Shown piece by piece: positions 12,200-24,867 of a stretch of DNA of 64,000 bases. Source of the stretch: Schistocephalus solidus (lineage: Eukaryota; Platyhelminthes; Cestoda; Diphyllobothriidea; Diphyllobothriidae); NCBI GenBank assembly GCA_017591395.1, contig WEDG01004142.1, forward strand, positions 1-64,000. The letters are read 5' to 3'. Each line of letters begins with the position of its first letter. Within the stretch, counting starts at the first letter, position 1. The notes under the pieces are model-generated. The model did no database searches and was not told the DNA's origin. It saw only the letters and a list, made by a program, of their open reading frames with translations. The position numbers were made by a program, and so were the translations under genes.

Positions 12200-13560
12200 T
12201 ACATGAGAGGATCACGGATGGACGCCGACAATTCCCATCCAGTCAGCCTCACATGCGGCTCTTGCGAAAACATTAGGTCATTTATAAAACAAAACCTAGT
12301 GCCGTTCATGGAAAAAAGCCAACCTATTGTGAAGCGCCCATCAAAGATTTCGTTGGGGACGCTCTTGTCTCACCACTGTTCTCTATTCTTATGAGAAATG
12401 GACGAGGGCCACAGATTGGGGCAGGCTCAAAGGCGTTTTAGTCTTTGACTTCCAAAAGGCCTTCAATAGAGTATCACACCGAATCCTCTTAAAAGGGTTT
12501 TGGATCCAGGAATTCGAGGTAGAATGTACGAATCGATTAAAACTGTTTAACCTCAAGGCTAGAGAGAGTTTTTGACACCTCTACTTTGAATTATGTGAAG
12601 ACTGAGAGTGGTGTCCCACACAGTTCTGTCTTAGGCCCGTTGACCTTCTTATCTATGTGAACAACTAAGTCGAGGATTCTGATTATGAAGTTGTCCTCTT
12701 TGTGGATGGCATAGAATATGGGTTGAAGTCAGCTGCGTTGACGACGCGAAAAGATTGCGGTCAAATATCGACAAACTGAGTTTCTGATCAACCAGATGGC
12801 TTCTAAAGTTTAATGTATTCAAATTTGTTGACTTACATATTTGTGACAATTTAAAGGCATCACCTAAACACTGATATTCTATTAAAGGAAATGCACAAAG
12901 GTCTGGTCCTCTGGACAACCGTGAACTTGATCCCTCCAAACACTCTAAGAAGATTTTTCAGATATTCATTTAAAGTATGTTCCCTAAACTCTTCAGAAAA
13001 ATCTTCGGCGTCATCGTAAGACCTCATTTAGATGATGGAATGCAAACCTGGACACTGTGGATGAAGAAAGATATTTATCTCCTTGAACAGATGCAACAGA
13101 GGGCAACGAAGTTGGTCGAAGGTCTTAAGGATTTACTGTACCGGGATGGGTTGAAAAAGCTTTACTTATTTCCCCTGTCTTACGGGCACTTACGTTATAG
13201 CCAGGTCTGGACATTTCAAATTATCCGTGGCCAAGTTTCTTCAATGATACAGGGGGTTTTCTTCGTTTTGCCTGCACAACTCGTTTGCGCAGTCATCTGT
13301 ACAAGGTCAGAAGGGGACGTAAACGATTGGACCTCAGCATTTTTTTCTTTCTTTAATGAGTGTATGACCGGGGAATTCGCTACCAAGCGTGACGGTTACC
13401 ACCGACCTCATTTCTGCTTTTAAAAGAAGGGTTCCTAGCATAACTTTTGACAAGGTTCGACTCTCACAACATGACTTTGAACATTCAACCCTGTAAAATC
13501 CTTCTGGTTCTACTCTTCTTTGACACAGATTCGCATTGAAGCGGTAATTGCTTTTAAATG
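12200..13560 (+). mobile_element. CR1-like non-LTR retrotransposon, degenerate RT region
   Basis: Broken RT with recognisable blocks in order: a HPVSLTCG-like block (about 12235), VFDFQKAFNRVSHRILL (about 12440), a GVPQGS-like remnant (about 12610), LLIYVN (about 12645), VIVRPHLDDGMQTW (about 13010) and LLEQMQQRATKLVEGL (about 13080). This is the usual order of CR1-type RT and thumb. Numerous stops and frameshifts. Confidence 0.82.
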
Positions 13561-14338
13561 GTGTTCTGTTTGTCTCAAACACATTTTAAATCTCGAAAAC
13601 CTTATAGTGCCTGTGAATATGTAACATTTACTCTCAGTAGTAGGGTAATCAAGGGCATAGCCTGTAACCCTTTAAAATATACAATGTACGATAAGCGCAC
13701 GCTCATTGGGTGAAGGGACTCACCTCCAGATCTCATTCTATTGCCAAAATAAAAATAAAATTGCTGGAGAAGCGTGAGACGGGAATTGACCGTTGTAAAC
13801 CACACTAAGTTTAAAAACATTTAAGACATGGCAATATTTTCCAAAACTACTTAAACAATTGGGCACAAGTATTCAATATGTTTACAGGAGATAAGATTCT
13901 AGAAGTATTTCAGCTCAACAGAAAGTCAAACACCTGTGCTACCGTGTGGACATGATCGCAGAGTGGTTCATGTTATATTGCTACTACGATGTATCAACGC
14001 CGCTACAGGACATTACAGCAAATAAATCATTCGAAATTTCCCATTACAAAAAAATCCAAAAAGCAAGTTTCCTGAACTTTTTAAAGGTTGGCAGTTGATG
14101 GGGCTGTTTATTTAACTTTCAGCATCGAGCTCTGGTCATATTGCCTGAAATTGCGTGCAAACCGGAAATAAAATATAATTATGAATTTATTTATATGGGA
14201 CATCTGAAAAGTATGGAACATGGAAATATTTACGACGTTTGATTGTGCTTGTAATGCAAGGAAGGTATCCACGTCAGAGTTGCATGGAAAACTCTTAGCG
14301 TTCATAATGGATTCTACGCGAAAAAGACAAATATGTTA
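13561..14338. other. No recognisable gene
   Basis: AT-rich, no domain or family match. Confidence 0.45.
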
Positions 14339-14702
14339 GAATACCAGGACAATTTGTTTATCGGTCATAGCTTTCAAAATCCTACGGAAACTTATCGTAA
14401 GAGATAACAGCAGCAACGAAAATAGGCGGCATTTATAGGGAGGGCGAGGGGTAAAAGTCAATAAAGGATCGCTGACGCAAGTCTATAGGTGACTGCGCAA
14501 GGCTCTGTATGCCAGCGCGAAAGCGATACATCGATTTATCAAGTTTCTATCCGTGGGCGCCGATTCAATCGAACCTTGGCTCATCTTCTTTCTTATGTGG
14601 GTGATTATCTTGATGGCTGCGAAGTTGAACGAATGGTTCACTTCGTAGATGTGGGCAGCAACTTGTGATGATTCAGCATCCCGTCCCACCGCCAACTTAT
14701 GT
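14339..14702 (-). mobile_element. Penelope-like element 3' terminal copy, inverted
   Basis: On the minus strand it encodes SSQVAAHIYEVNHSFNF and ITHIRKKMSQ, the C-terminal tail of a Penelope-like protein. It then runs into 3' sequence ending cggtcatagctt (plus strand). It is the reverse complement of 16160-16530, about 1.4 kb away, so the two form an inverted repeat. Confidence 0.82.
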
Positions 14703-15109
14703 TCATGTATGCGCTACCTTGCAGAGTTAGTCGAAATCTGTGGAAAAAAAACAAGGGAAAGAGGACAAAAATATCATTTGGATAGATTATAAATTACGAT
14801 CGACTGTCTTGATGAACCGTGAGACTACAGTGATATTGCTAAGGCGCAGCTTGATGAGAGAGAATTTTACAGACAAGCACTAAACTCGCAGGTCAAGTGG
14901 TATCAGATTGGCTGATGTAACTACTTAGAGTATACCGACGTAGAATATGATCACGGAGAATGATTGGCGTTCTATGAACATAAATGACACCACTCTTGCA
15001 CAATTCTACTTTCCAAAAATACATTAGCCAAATATCCCACTGTGGCCAATGGTCGCCCAAAAACGCAGCTTTATAGATAACTTAGTACAGTGAATATATT
15101 CCAAATTGA

Positions 15110-16530
15110 AGTTCCACTAAAGCAATTCAACCGTCTTCGTTCGGTCAGCCTCTGAATTACACAAAGACCTTCAAGATCAGACAATTCAATCGGATAAATT
15201 TGTGGTCTCTTTTGATGTGGCTTCGTTAGTCACATCTTCACCACTGAATTGGGCGAAAGAAATCTTACGTAAGAGGTTTGTGGAGGTAAATGACGAGGCT
15301 CACAGTCCTCTCAAACTTGAAAAAATTTCGGAGCTATTCGCATTTTTCCTGAAACTTACTTTAGGTTAGCTGAAGTAACCTTTGAGCCGATCAGAGGAAC
15401 TCCTATGGGCTCCCCAATATCCTATTTGTTGGCTAAACTGGTCCTAAACGAGCTAGAAACCACCACATTAAACCGTATTTAGCCTGTTTTCTTCGCCGTT
15501 ACGTTGACGACATGCTTATTTTAATCAAGAAAAAACCTGTAAAACTTCCATGCCATGCTCAATGGAATCTTCCCTGATATAAAATTCACAAGGTAAGAGG
15601 AACAAGAACAACAGCCGCCTTTCCTTGATGTCCTCAACAAGCTAAATCCTAACGATGAAATCGAGACGATGGTTAACAGGAAAATAACAAACACTCTGCA
15701 ACTCCTCAGCTTTCCCAGCAACCACCCAGGGGCTCACAAATGAAGCTGTCTGTGAACGCTCTTCAAACGGATTCAGACTCATTACAGAAAGACGGAGGAA
15801 AACGTATGTGCTGCCCGAAAGCTCCGTGACCAATTTATATGAAATGGCTATCCGAAGGCGTTTATAAGCCGATGCCTACGCGTTCGGCCTCGGAGGACCC
15901 AAGCATAAACACAACAAAGGATATGGCACGCTCTGACGTATAGCAGGGACATCTCAGAAGCGCATTGTTGCCGGATTATGTTTTGGCATTGCACACAGGC
16001 CCAAACTGATAGGCGCAGCAGTGTGATGTAAAAAATACAGGCTAAACCCTAAAGTTCAATCTGGGGTAAGGTATTGCAGCCCATGTCTAAACTGTCCGTA
16101 TAATTACACACTCCAGACTGAAAGCACACTGGGATCGCGCATACACGAACCTAAGTTAGCGGTGCGAAGGGATTACGAATGATCACAGGTTGCTGCTCAC
16201 ATCTGCGAAGTGGACCATGTGTTCAACTTCAGAGCCGTCAAGATAATTACCCACACCAGAAAGAAGATGAGCCAAGCTTTGATTGTATCATGGTCCATGA
16301 ATGGGAACTTGATCTATCGATGTATCGCTTTGGGGCCGGCATACAGAGCCTTGCACAGTCACCTCTAGACTTGCGTCAGCGATCATTTATTGACTTTTAC
16401 CCCTCGCCCTCCCTATTAATGCCGCCTCTTTTCGTTGATGCTGTTATCTCTAACGATGGGTTTCCGTAGGATTTTAAAAGCTATGACCGATAAGCAAATT
16501 TTTCTGGTGCTTGGACGGACTTCATTGTTC
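15110..16530 (+). mobile_element. Penelope-like element (RT and C-terminal endonuclease region), degenerate
   Basis: RT blocks in order: VVSFDVASLV (about 15207), ISELFAFFLKLT (about 15328), the diagnostic RGTPMGSPIS (about 15393-15422), and RRYVDDM (about 15494-15514, a different frame). The C-terminal region keeps TYVLPESSV (about 15800), a CSPCLNCPYNY Cys cluster (about 16080), SRIHEPKLAVRRD (about 16137) and VAAHICEVDHVFNF (about 16190). This is the order seen in GIY-YIG-bearing Penelope elements, although the GIY-YIG core itself is eroded. Stops and frameshifts throughout. Confidence 0.87.
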
Positions 16531-19478
16531 CTAATGCAACCTCATGTGGTTCGAAACTTCATGTTCGTAATGAATTGTGCAAAACACGAAAGATGAACGA
16601 TTAATAAGGGAATGGAGATGTCGTGTGTCGTAGTATATTCTGCTTTTCAAACGCAAGTCAAAATCAATGCGCGAAGACTGATTTTACTGTACATTGTGGG
16701 TTGATTATTCTTCTTGGCTGTTAGGCAATTTCGAAGGATATTTCAACTTAGATATTTGCATTCGACAACTTTATGTCATTTCCGTTCTTCGAAAAACTGC
16801 ACACATCGATAATCATTTTACATTGTTTCGTCTGAATTTTACATTTAAATTTGTATCTTTCAATTTTATGATTCACTCAAGAAAATGTTAAACAAAGCAA
16901 GTTATCATGTAAGAAAAAATATTTGCGTGTAAGCGTGCACTCATGTCTGTTCAGCCAGTTTGAACACTCCCTATTTTCGTCTCATTTTGCACTTGGAAGT
17001 CATACTGTGCTAGACACTACCCACAGTGTTACTAAGTAAAACTAATCATAACTAGCAATTTGAAATGACATAGTTCTCCAAAAGTCTAATTTTTCCAATA
17101 GAATAAAATGTTTTTCTTTCGATATTTTGTCATTTGTCAGACGATGTTCATAAAATAATAAAAATATTAAAATTTACCCGGCCATACATAATCGAACTAG
17201 GAATGAAGCGAAGATGGCATCGTTTGCGTTTCTAGATAGAACTCTTTTAAAAATTTCAGCAAGGAATACTTTAAAAAATTCTTTAACTGCTGGATGTATA
17301 AAAGTCGTTGTCGCAGGATTAACCACAACTTCGTAATTTAGCAATACCCACTTAGATAGGACAGTGTTTATACTTTCCAATTTAATTAATTTGTGACTCC
17401 GAAGGCTTTTACGCAGATTTGAATTTGGTGCTGTACACTTCGCTGGGTTTAGTCCTGCAGGTAGTTCCTGTATATTCCAGTTGATTATTATTTGAATCAG
17501 AGTGTATTTCCCAAAAACCCTATATTTTCAAATTTTCTGAACTGTAATATCACAATAATCTTCATGCATGTTAATTTTGTTTACTGCATTCACCTGCTTC
17601 TCTGCATATATATGCAGACGTTTAATTCACACAATCGAATTTTACGATATAGGTCCAAGCATTCATTCTCGATCGAACAATAATAAAAAAATTTGGTTTA
17701 TTTTTTGGTAATAACCCGGTGTATACAGTGCTCGTTATTTTCAACTATATACAATTCGTTCCCTGCGTTTTCACGTATCTAAAAATGTTTGTTTACAACA
17801 TATGCTTATTTTGTAGCAAAGTTTTTCGGCATTTGAAAATTAAACCTTCATTTAGCTTTCCTAAGAATAAAAGTGTTAGCCTACATAAATTTTGTAACTG
17901 CAGTCATCATGCTGACCTTCGTCATTTTATGCGCACCGGTCAAATAATCAGTTACATTTATTCCTCGCTTACCTTATATGACATGGGAATTTTTTGCCCA
18001 ATGGAGCAAACGACATGACCTCAGTTATACACAGTAACCTGCATATTGTACAACATCCCAACTCTTTAAAATGTGGGAAAAAAACAAACGGCGATCACCC
18101 GTTTTTTGTAAGGCGCTTTGAACTTTAATGATACAAAACAACAGTAAACGCAGGTTTCCATATATTTCATTCAGTAATGCAAACAAATAATTTTTCTGAA
18201 CTTGACTTTTTATTCGAATTTGGAATTTAAATTGTGAATGAACGAACTAAAGAAATTTGAGAGACATTTTGCTCCGTGTTTCGGCGGACTGGAGTTACAA
18301 CAGCTTCATTTTCCCGCGACATCTGGTTTTACTTTGCTTTTACTGTTAGTTGGCCTAGTTGTGGTCCGTTTCTCGCACGCGGTTCCGCGCATTTAACAAT
18401 TTACATCACAAAATTATCCAACTGAGTACCTGAACGAAGAACGGTAGGGTCAATGGTCGTAGATGCCTCATCTGAAAATATCTGTATTAGTTTCGTCATT
18501 TTTAATAATTATCGTAGAAAGGCAGAAAAGTAACTTTCAGACTGTCCAAGTCCATTAGGTCTCTGATGTCTTACCACACAGGAAAAAAAAATCGACGGTG
18601 TTGGTACACAACAACTCATTCATTTTCGTCCTCTGTCATATAGCAGAGCTCTTTGTCCCTCTCCTTGATTTTAGCGATACCTTTTTTGAACATTATTCCC
18701 AACCAGTAGCGGAGAATGTAAAGTAAAAGTGCAGCTCACCATCCTATTAGATTATCTAGGCACAAGCTCAGATGTCTAGATTATTTGAGCTTGAGATGTA
18801 TTACAATTAACCTATGATAGTCAGCACAAGTCTATGCATGGTCGTTAATAACTTCCTCTGAGAGAGCAGTTTATATGGCTATGAACCGAGCTCATGTAAG
18901 TGTATCGCACTGCAAGGACCTTCCGTTTTTTTCTTTTCACTGCCCAATGGACCGCAAAATGAAAGACGTAACCCATTTCAGGTACATGGACACCAACTCG
19001 GTATATTTAGTTCTCCTTTTTGAATGCATATTTTTTATTTATCTATGCTTGAGCCAATTTTCTGCAATCTAATGAAGCAGGACAGTTGGGGCATGAAAAA
19101 TGATTTCACACACGCTTGCTCATATGCCATCTTTGAAAATCGTGTGTTTATGCTATCTCAATATTTTGTCTCTTGGCAATGCTTCCAGTAGCCTCTTTTC
19201 TGGCGAAACCAAATAACAAGTACAGGAAAACATTGTAGAAGGTTTAAACGAACTAACCTTCAATTGGCTATTCTTCCACGCATTCCCAATTGCATTTATT
19301 TTTGAAACGAATCTAGAAACTATGCAAGAACCCGAACGACAGAGCCTGTAGGCCATGATGCAGGCAGGTAATACACAATCCTCTCTTTTCCAGTGCCTTC
19401 GCGAAAAGCTTGTTAATTTGGCTGTCTTCTTTGTCGCCTCAACAAAACTTTGTCCGGTAGGGATGCCTTGTGTGGCCT
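16531..19478. other. No recognisable gene; AT-rich upstream region
   Basis: Low-GC sequence with many short ORFs, the longest 99 codons at 17719-18018, and no domain. It could contain 5' non-coding exons or regulatory sequence of the downstream nuclear receptor, but nothing in it proves this. Confidence 0.4.
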
Positions 19479-19794
19479 CCTAAACAGGACAGGGGAATGC
19501 GAATAGCATCGGCCGCTTAAAAGAGAAGGAAGAGTAAATTTACCCGTATCTTAATGCTAACACTTACCTGAACATAAAATTAAACTGTAACCTTAATCTC
19601 GACTCTAGCTCTACCCTAAACCTAAATCCTACAGTTGACAGGATAGAAACCATAACCCTTAGCCTACACATGACCCTGACCCCAACTCTGACTGTAACCT
19701 CAAACCCTTGCCTTAATCCTTAACATAATTCCCCTATATTTGGAACGCAGCCACGTGTAGTGTGGGCGGTTCCTATTCCTATGTCCTGTTTAGG
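19479..19794. mobile_element. MITE-like element with 20-bp terminal inverted repeats and telomere-like interior
   Basis: The 20 bp at 19479-19498 are the reverse complement of 19775-19794 with 18 of 20 matches (CCTAAACAGGACA...). The interior is a degenerate string of CCCTAA-type motifs (ctaccctaaacctaaatcc and similar). No coding capacity. Size 316 bp. No clear target duplication. Confidence 0.6.
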
Positions 19795-20540
19795 CAGCCA
19801 TGAAATGCATCCTTACCTGCGAAACAACCGAGGGACCGCCGAGTTTATTGTGGCTAAGCGTTTGGAGATTGCATGTCACTTGTTTCGTCTCTCTTATTGA
19901 CCATGTACCCTGAAAAGAATCTTTAAAAGGAATAAAAAGATGTACGCCTGTTAGTTCGTAATGGTGAGTTAGTAGACAATGCCTTGAAAGGTAGCTCGCC
20001 TCTTAAACTGGACTCCCTTAATGACGAGGCCATAGCTCAGCGTTTGGTGCATTCCCTCACACCACACCAATCAATATATCTTTCGGCTTTCCTCATACGT
20101 TGACAGCGATATCGCTGAACTCATTGTAAGGTCGTCTATGCAAACCCCGTGCTCGTTATTAAACACGTACAGGTCGTTGCCTGAAACAGTGAATGTTATG
20201 GCGCGCTCAAAGGTCCTTTTTATTGGTATTACCATCATCAATATTTGTTCAGTGCTCACCAGCGTTTTCCTGGGTGAAGTCGGCCCTTGCGGATGCCTTA
20301 TGCGTAACCCCTCTTTCGTACTTGAAGTACTTGTCCAGTTGTTGACACTTTAAGCCAAGCTTTATAGCATCGACCGAAATTTATTTTTGTTTCAATTTCT
20401 TATATATTCAGATCTGCAGGATCGGACTGCTCATTATCGGTAAACAAGTTTATCCCTTCGAACCGTCTTGCATGGTCCGCAAAACTTTCGTTCCACCAAC
20501 TATGGTATCGACCTGTGTCGTCTTCCGCGCTAGTAAGAAA
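19795..20540. other. Immediate upstream region of the nuclear-receptor exon
   Basis: No repeat or ORF recognised. Would include promoter or intron sequence, depending on whether the acceptor at 20560 is used. No convincing TATA/initiator combination was picked out. Confidence 0.35.
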
Positions 20541-20560
20541 TTTCTTCCTGCTAGTCTCAG
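20541..20560 (+). promoter_or_regulatory. Candidate splice (or spliced-leader) acceptor upstream of the exon A start codon
   Basis: A pyrimidine-rich run (tttcttcctgctagtctcag) ends in AG at 20559-20560, 57 bp before the ATG of exon A. The frame from 20561 to the ATG is open (19 codons) and the upstream in-frame TAG at 20552 would fall inside an intron. This could be the acceptor for an upstream 5' exon or for trans-spliced leader addition, which is known in flatworms. No upstream coding exon was recognised. Confidence 0.4.
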
Positions 20561-20617
20561 GCAAAGCGACTTCCTAAATCTCAATACGTACCGTTAGCAA
20601 GGAGCTTTTCGCTACCC

Positions 20618-21814
20618 ATGGTGTCGCGCCACTCCACAGACGCACAGTTCAAATCCACGGGTTTGTCTGGTACACTGGACCCAGTTTTTGCATCCAAGAG
20701 CGGAATAGAAGATAGTGTATTGCAGCCTTATGAAGGAATCATCTCTGACTGGCCGGCAAGTGTTCAGGGCTCGATGCCCGGTCCCACAGAACCATGTGAG
20801 ACTGCATTATACCACGCTTACTCCATTGGTGATCATGGGCGCTCCGCCGACAATCAGAACAACCGTAACAACAACTGTTTCTCATCGTCACTTAATGATT
20901 TTGTGTGCAAACACGACTCGACCACCATGATGGATTCCACCAGTACAGCATCTTCTTCAGCCCTTCCAAATCAAATTCGTTTTATCTTCTCGAACCCATC
21001 AATTCCCCCTATGGATGTCTGCTCTACACACACTCTGGATGCCTACGGGAACTGCTCTGCACCTTCTCTCGAGGGAGCCAATTTTTTTGCCTTTGATCGT
21101 AAGGTACTCGCTTCTGCTTCAGGCCCTGCCTCAGCCCTCTCACCGCCAGATTCCACCAACTTTAATTCCACCGCCAGTAGCACCTTCTACTCCCCTCACT
21201 CGCCCTCTTCCTTTCATCGTCCTACTCGCATTCTCGTGGATTGCGTTGATGGCGTCGATGGTGATGTTTATTTGCCTTCATCAGTTGCTCATTCCCCAGT
21301 ATCTCAGGCGTCACTTTCACATGTACGTTCCACGAAAGCACATCCAGTTTCTCTGAGTCCTTTTCCAGTTAACCACCATCATCACAGCCAGCAGCATCCT
21401 CATCCTCATCATCATCAGCCGTTTAATTTTGAACACCCTGAACAACAGCAGCGCAACAATGATGACGGTCATCTGACGACGATGACAGCAATGGACACCC
21501 AGCGCCGCGGGCGGTACCTTGCCAACACCTGCTCTACGGAATCCTTGGAGGAACCGGATCTGCGCACGCACCAACAGCAGCAACAGCAGACTCATTCACT
21601 GCAACCGCCAACCGTCGAGGCTAGCAGTTGCACCTCCTCTGTAACCAGCGAGCCTATCAATGCCCCGAAAGCCTCTGTCTCTCTGCCTGGTTTCACGAGC
21701 CCTGAGTCCGCCTTCTACCAGTACCAGAATCGTATGGAGGGTCAGTTGTGTCAGATATGCGGAGAACTAGCTGCCGGATTTCATCACGGAGCTTATGTCT
21801 GTGAAGCCTGTAAA
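20618..21814 (+). CDS. 2DBD-NR: 2DBD nuclear receptor, exon A: N-terminal A/B region and first zinc finger of DBD1
   Basis: First recognisable coding exon of a nuclear (ligand-regulated transcription factor) receptor with two DNA-binding domains; it would act in the nucleus on hormone-response-type DNA. It encodes 399 residues. Residues 1-377 are a long Ser/Thr/Pro-rich A/B (AF-1-like) region with a His-rich stretch (about 252-267) and a run of six Gln (319-324). Residues 378-399 are the first DBD zinc finger: C-x2-C-x13-C-x2-C with Cys 378, 381, 395 and 398. It ends in CEACK, the P-box signature reported for the first DBD of flatworm/mollusc 2DBD receptors; ordinary receptors have CEGCK. The exon stops at a clean donor (AAA|gtgagt), phase 0. 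The ATG is the first in this frame, with a G at +4; an in-frame TAG lies at 20552. A good acceptor-like site ends at 20560 and the frame is open from there, so the true N-terminus could be longer. Confidence 0.9.
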
Positions 21815-22980
21815 GTGAGTTGCTTTCTTTCCTGACTCTCTCTCTCTCAAAATTATGAGCTCTGTTCACGCTCTACTTCAGCGTTAACTGCTTAAAAGTT
21901 TGTTGAAGGAAAAAACATCTTTCCTGGATTTAAAAAATCGGTGCGTACTTGTAACCATGCCCAGCCTTTGCTTGTCGGCTAGCGCAAGGATTTCGGGCAT
22001 CTGAAATACTCCTTGTCGCTCATGAGCGCACAGAAAGCTGAGCTGATTTTGCCGCTGTATAGCTCTTTTCATAATCTGCAGGAAAAATGTCGTTGCAAGC
22101 ACAACCACCCGCCCCCAAGTGCCGTTAGAAACACAGTGGAATCAGTGGAGGCTCTTAAGCGGTGCAGTCAGGAATTAAATTGTGCAGTCATCGCGCCGGC
22201 AGCAGCAACAGCACTCATTATGCCGATTCAGTGGTTGGAACGACGCAGCGGTAAATGCTCGAAGTTGGGCTAAGTTTGGATAGATGAGGTAAGAGAGCAT
22301 ACACTCAAGACCTTGACTTGCCTGAATTCTGTTGGTCTCGTGCAGAAGCCAATCCTCAACCAACGGCGGCCTTTCTGCGTAGGTGCCATTGACCGAAAAT
22401 TAGGTCACTCAGTCTGGTAGCCAGTTGTCTAGCCAGGAGTGGCGAGTTTGTTTGCTAACTTGCGTGCCCGTTTAATGAAATTTTAGTGTGGGGTCTACCC
22501 CGTCGTCGTGAGACACGCTCATGGACTTCGATTTCTTTGCCCTCTATTCGCTTCCAGAGTGCCTTTCTACAAAGCATAAAGCAACCCCTTCCCTCACCGG
22601 CAGCCAGCCAGAGCTTCCCGTGATGTTGCAATTCGTGGGAAGCCTACTGGTCACCATTTCATTAGCTTACGAGCTAGGAAACGTGGTCTGCACCTCTAAG
22701 GACTATTCTTGGTTGCTGATGGCTTCAGGGAAAGCCGTGATTACTTTTTTTGAATTTAAATTCCTGGTTTGGTGTTTCTTTCTTGGAGCAGAAAACAGGA
22801 TGTTAGTTCGGTGCTACGAATAAACCGATAGGAACCGATGAACCGAGCTTAATCAGCGCAATTTGAACTGGCCACACCTTCACTTAGCCTACTGCTAAGG
22901 TAGTTAAATGAATACCGGCCGGGTGAATTGAATCGTTTATTGATATCGGGCAAGCACAGTAAAACATGAAATAACAGTTT
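21815..22980. other. Intron sequence without recognised features
   Basis: Two open frames (22013-22273 and 22521-22823) have no recognised domain, and neither continues the DBD. Confidence 0.4.
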
Positions 22981-23700
22981 CAACTCCTCCTATCCACATG
23001 CCGTTGGTGAGATATGATCTTGGGAGAATGTTTGCAGTCCCCGAGTTGCAGGCACCGTCCGTTCAAGTAGTTTGCAGTTCTTAGACTCGTCCGACCATGA
23101 TAGTCCGTGGTGGCATGACAGCTCCAGCAGCTCGTTAGTGTTCTCAAATACGGTCTCCTCTTTCGCAAATCCAGACAAATTTTCAAGCTAGAATTGAACT
23201 CTCATCACCTTGGAAATTTGACGTACTAATTCCGTTGCAGAATTATTCGCCCATTTACTCCTACTCCCGGGTATTCTGATGACTCGGAAAGAATAATTTT
23301 AGCGTGGAGAAACAGAAAAATCATGTAACGTATATAAAAGCTGTGCTTGATGAAGTTATTCATCGCGCAAGCGATGTACCCATTTCGTTCCTAGTTTTGG
23401 GCGCGTATTGACAGGAAAACCCAAATTTCGCTTTGCTACCGCAATACTGATAGCTTTCATCCCATCTAGTTTCTTTTAAATTCTCTTTCCACGAATTCTT
23501 GAAAGCATGTTCTCATCAAATCTTTCATATCGACATTGCACAACAGAACGACACCCAACAAGTGTTGAATTCCCCATGGTGAAACCCTTGGCGGCTTCGG
23601 TGTAATTGGAACCCACGAGAGCAGCGGTAAAGCTTCAGTACAGCCACAGGTGTAACCACCTGGGCTACGAGGCCCCACCGAGAGCCCTAAGTTTAATCAC
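22981..23700 (-). repeat. Dispersed repeat family E, minus-strand copy with tRNA-like head
   Basis: About 620 bp (22981-23600) is the reverse complement of 27235-27867 at high identity. The minus-strand start at 23700-23600 looks tRNA-like (TAGCCCAGGTGGTTA as A-box, GGTTCCAATTA as a weak B-box), suggesting a SINE-type origin with an unusually long body. Both copies keep a 62-codon frame open (SAKEETVFENTNELL-like in the other copy). Confidence 0.7.
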
Positions 23701-23876
23701 ACCTGGGGCCATGTTACCCGTCCAGCCTACTGCAACGTAAGGAATCTACCAATTCTAATGCAGTAAGCTGCTCGGCCAAGCAGGCTTTTCTAGACAATCG
23801 ATCTAGCATCCACCATACGACTACCAGGCGCAAGTAACTAATTTAGATCCTTTGACAGATTTGAATGATAAATTTG

Positions 23877-23925
23877 GCCGGTGGGGCCTCGGAGCTCAAG
23901 TAGTTACAGCGTTGGAAAATTCCTA
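23877..23925 (+). repeat. Fragment of the family E tRNA-like head
   Basis: ggtggggcctcggagctcaag and the following bases match the head of the copy ending at 23700. It lies 180 bp away in the opposite orientation. Confidence 0.45.
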
Positions 23926-24867
23926 AATGTTAAGGCGGCCTACGTTTGGGGTACAGTGGGTAACCTAGACAGTCAATTTTTGGTCTATATATTTTGCAGA
24001 CAACCGTATAATTGTGTTATTTGTGTCTGCATATGCGGACTTTTGAACACCCTCGTGCTAGTGCATCGGTTTACCTACAGATGTTCGTAGTCAGGCTAAG
24101 CAGGCCCCGCTCGACGCCCGGAACGTCCTTTCACTTGTTCGAGCTTTTGGACTCCTGCGGGTGCCAGCCGGGGCAAGGCGGCAGTTGACAGTGTCTGGCC
24201 ACGTGCGCGTGCGTGTCAGGCGAGGCGGGCTCGGACCGTCTGGTGGAGACACACCGGTGTCGGTCGGTTTTGGGAAGTCTAGGTCAAGGCCTCAGGCTCC
24301 CGGCTGGTTTTGGTTGCCGTCCCACGCCATTTGTGCCCTCAACCCAACTGGATCCGACCTCCGCAGTCAGTTGGAGCTTGCTGCATTCGGGGCTGTTTGA
24401 GGTCTGAACTGAGCACTTGCAGTTTCGGCAGCAGCACCAGATCGGGGCCCTGTTTCACTTGGGGTTTTGAGTCACATAACTGATCGTGGGTGGTGGGGAT
24501 ACTGAGACAACTTTGCTGAAGTGCAACCGAATACCTAGCAAACAGTTAGGGCGCTAGTCTGAGTGTGTCACACAATTGAGGAGTTTTTCCGTGCGTTACG
24601 GTGTAAGCACCGCTTTATAAAGACGCGAGGGTACCAGTCCTGTACGCATTTTTAACTTAGCTTCCAGAAGTCCTGCGTCTTGCCCCTTTGCAAGAGGTAT
24701 ATTACAGCTCTGCTTGTGTGAAAGTGAGTGGTTGCTGTGAGTATCCTCCTAAAAACGGGCTGCGCTCTAAAATTATTAGATCGAAACGGTACTCAAACTA
24801 CCTCATGGCACACATACACTGCGCAAAACCCGTACAAGTGGTGGGGAGACAGGACTTACTAAATCTA
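23926..24867. other. Intron sequence, partly GC-rich, no recognised features
   Basis: A GC-rich stretch at about 24100-24420 has overlapping short frames without domain content. Confidence 0.4.

Noticed and set aside
22013..22273. 86-codon frame after exon A as continuation of DBD1
   Set aside because: It lacks the K-F-F start and second-finger cysteines. The real second finger is at 52232.
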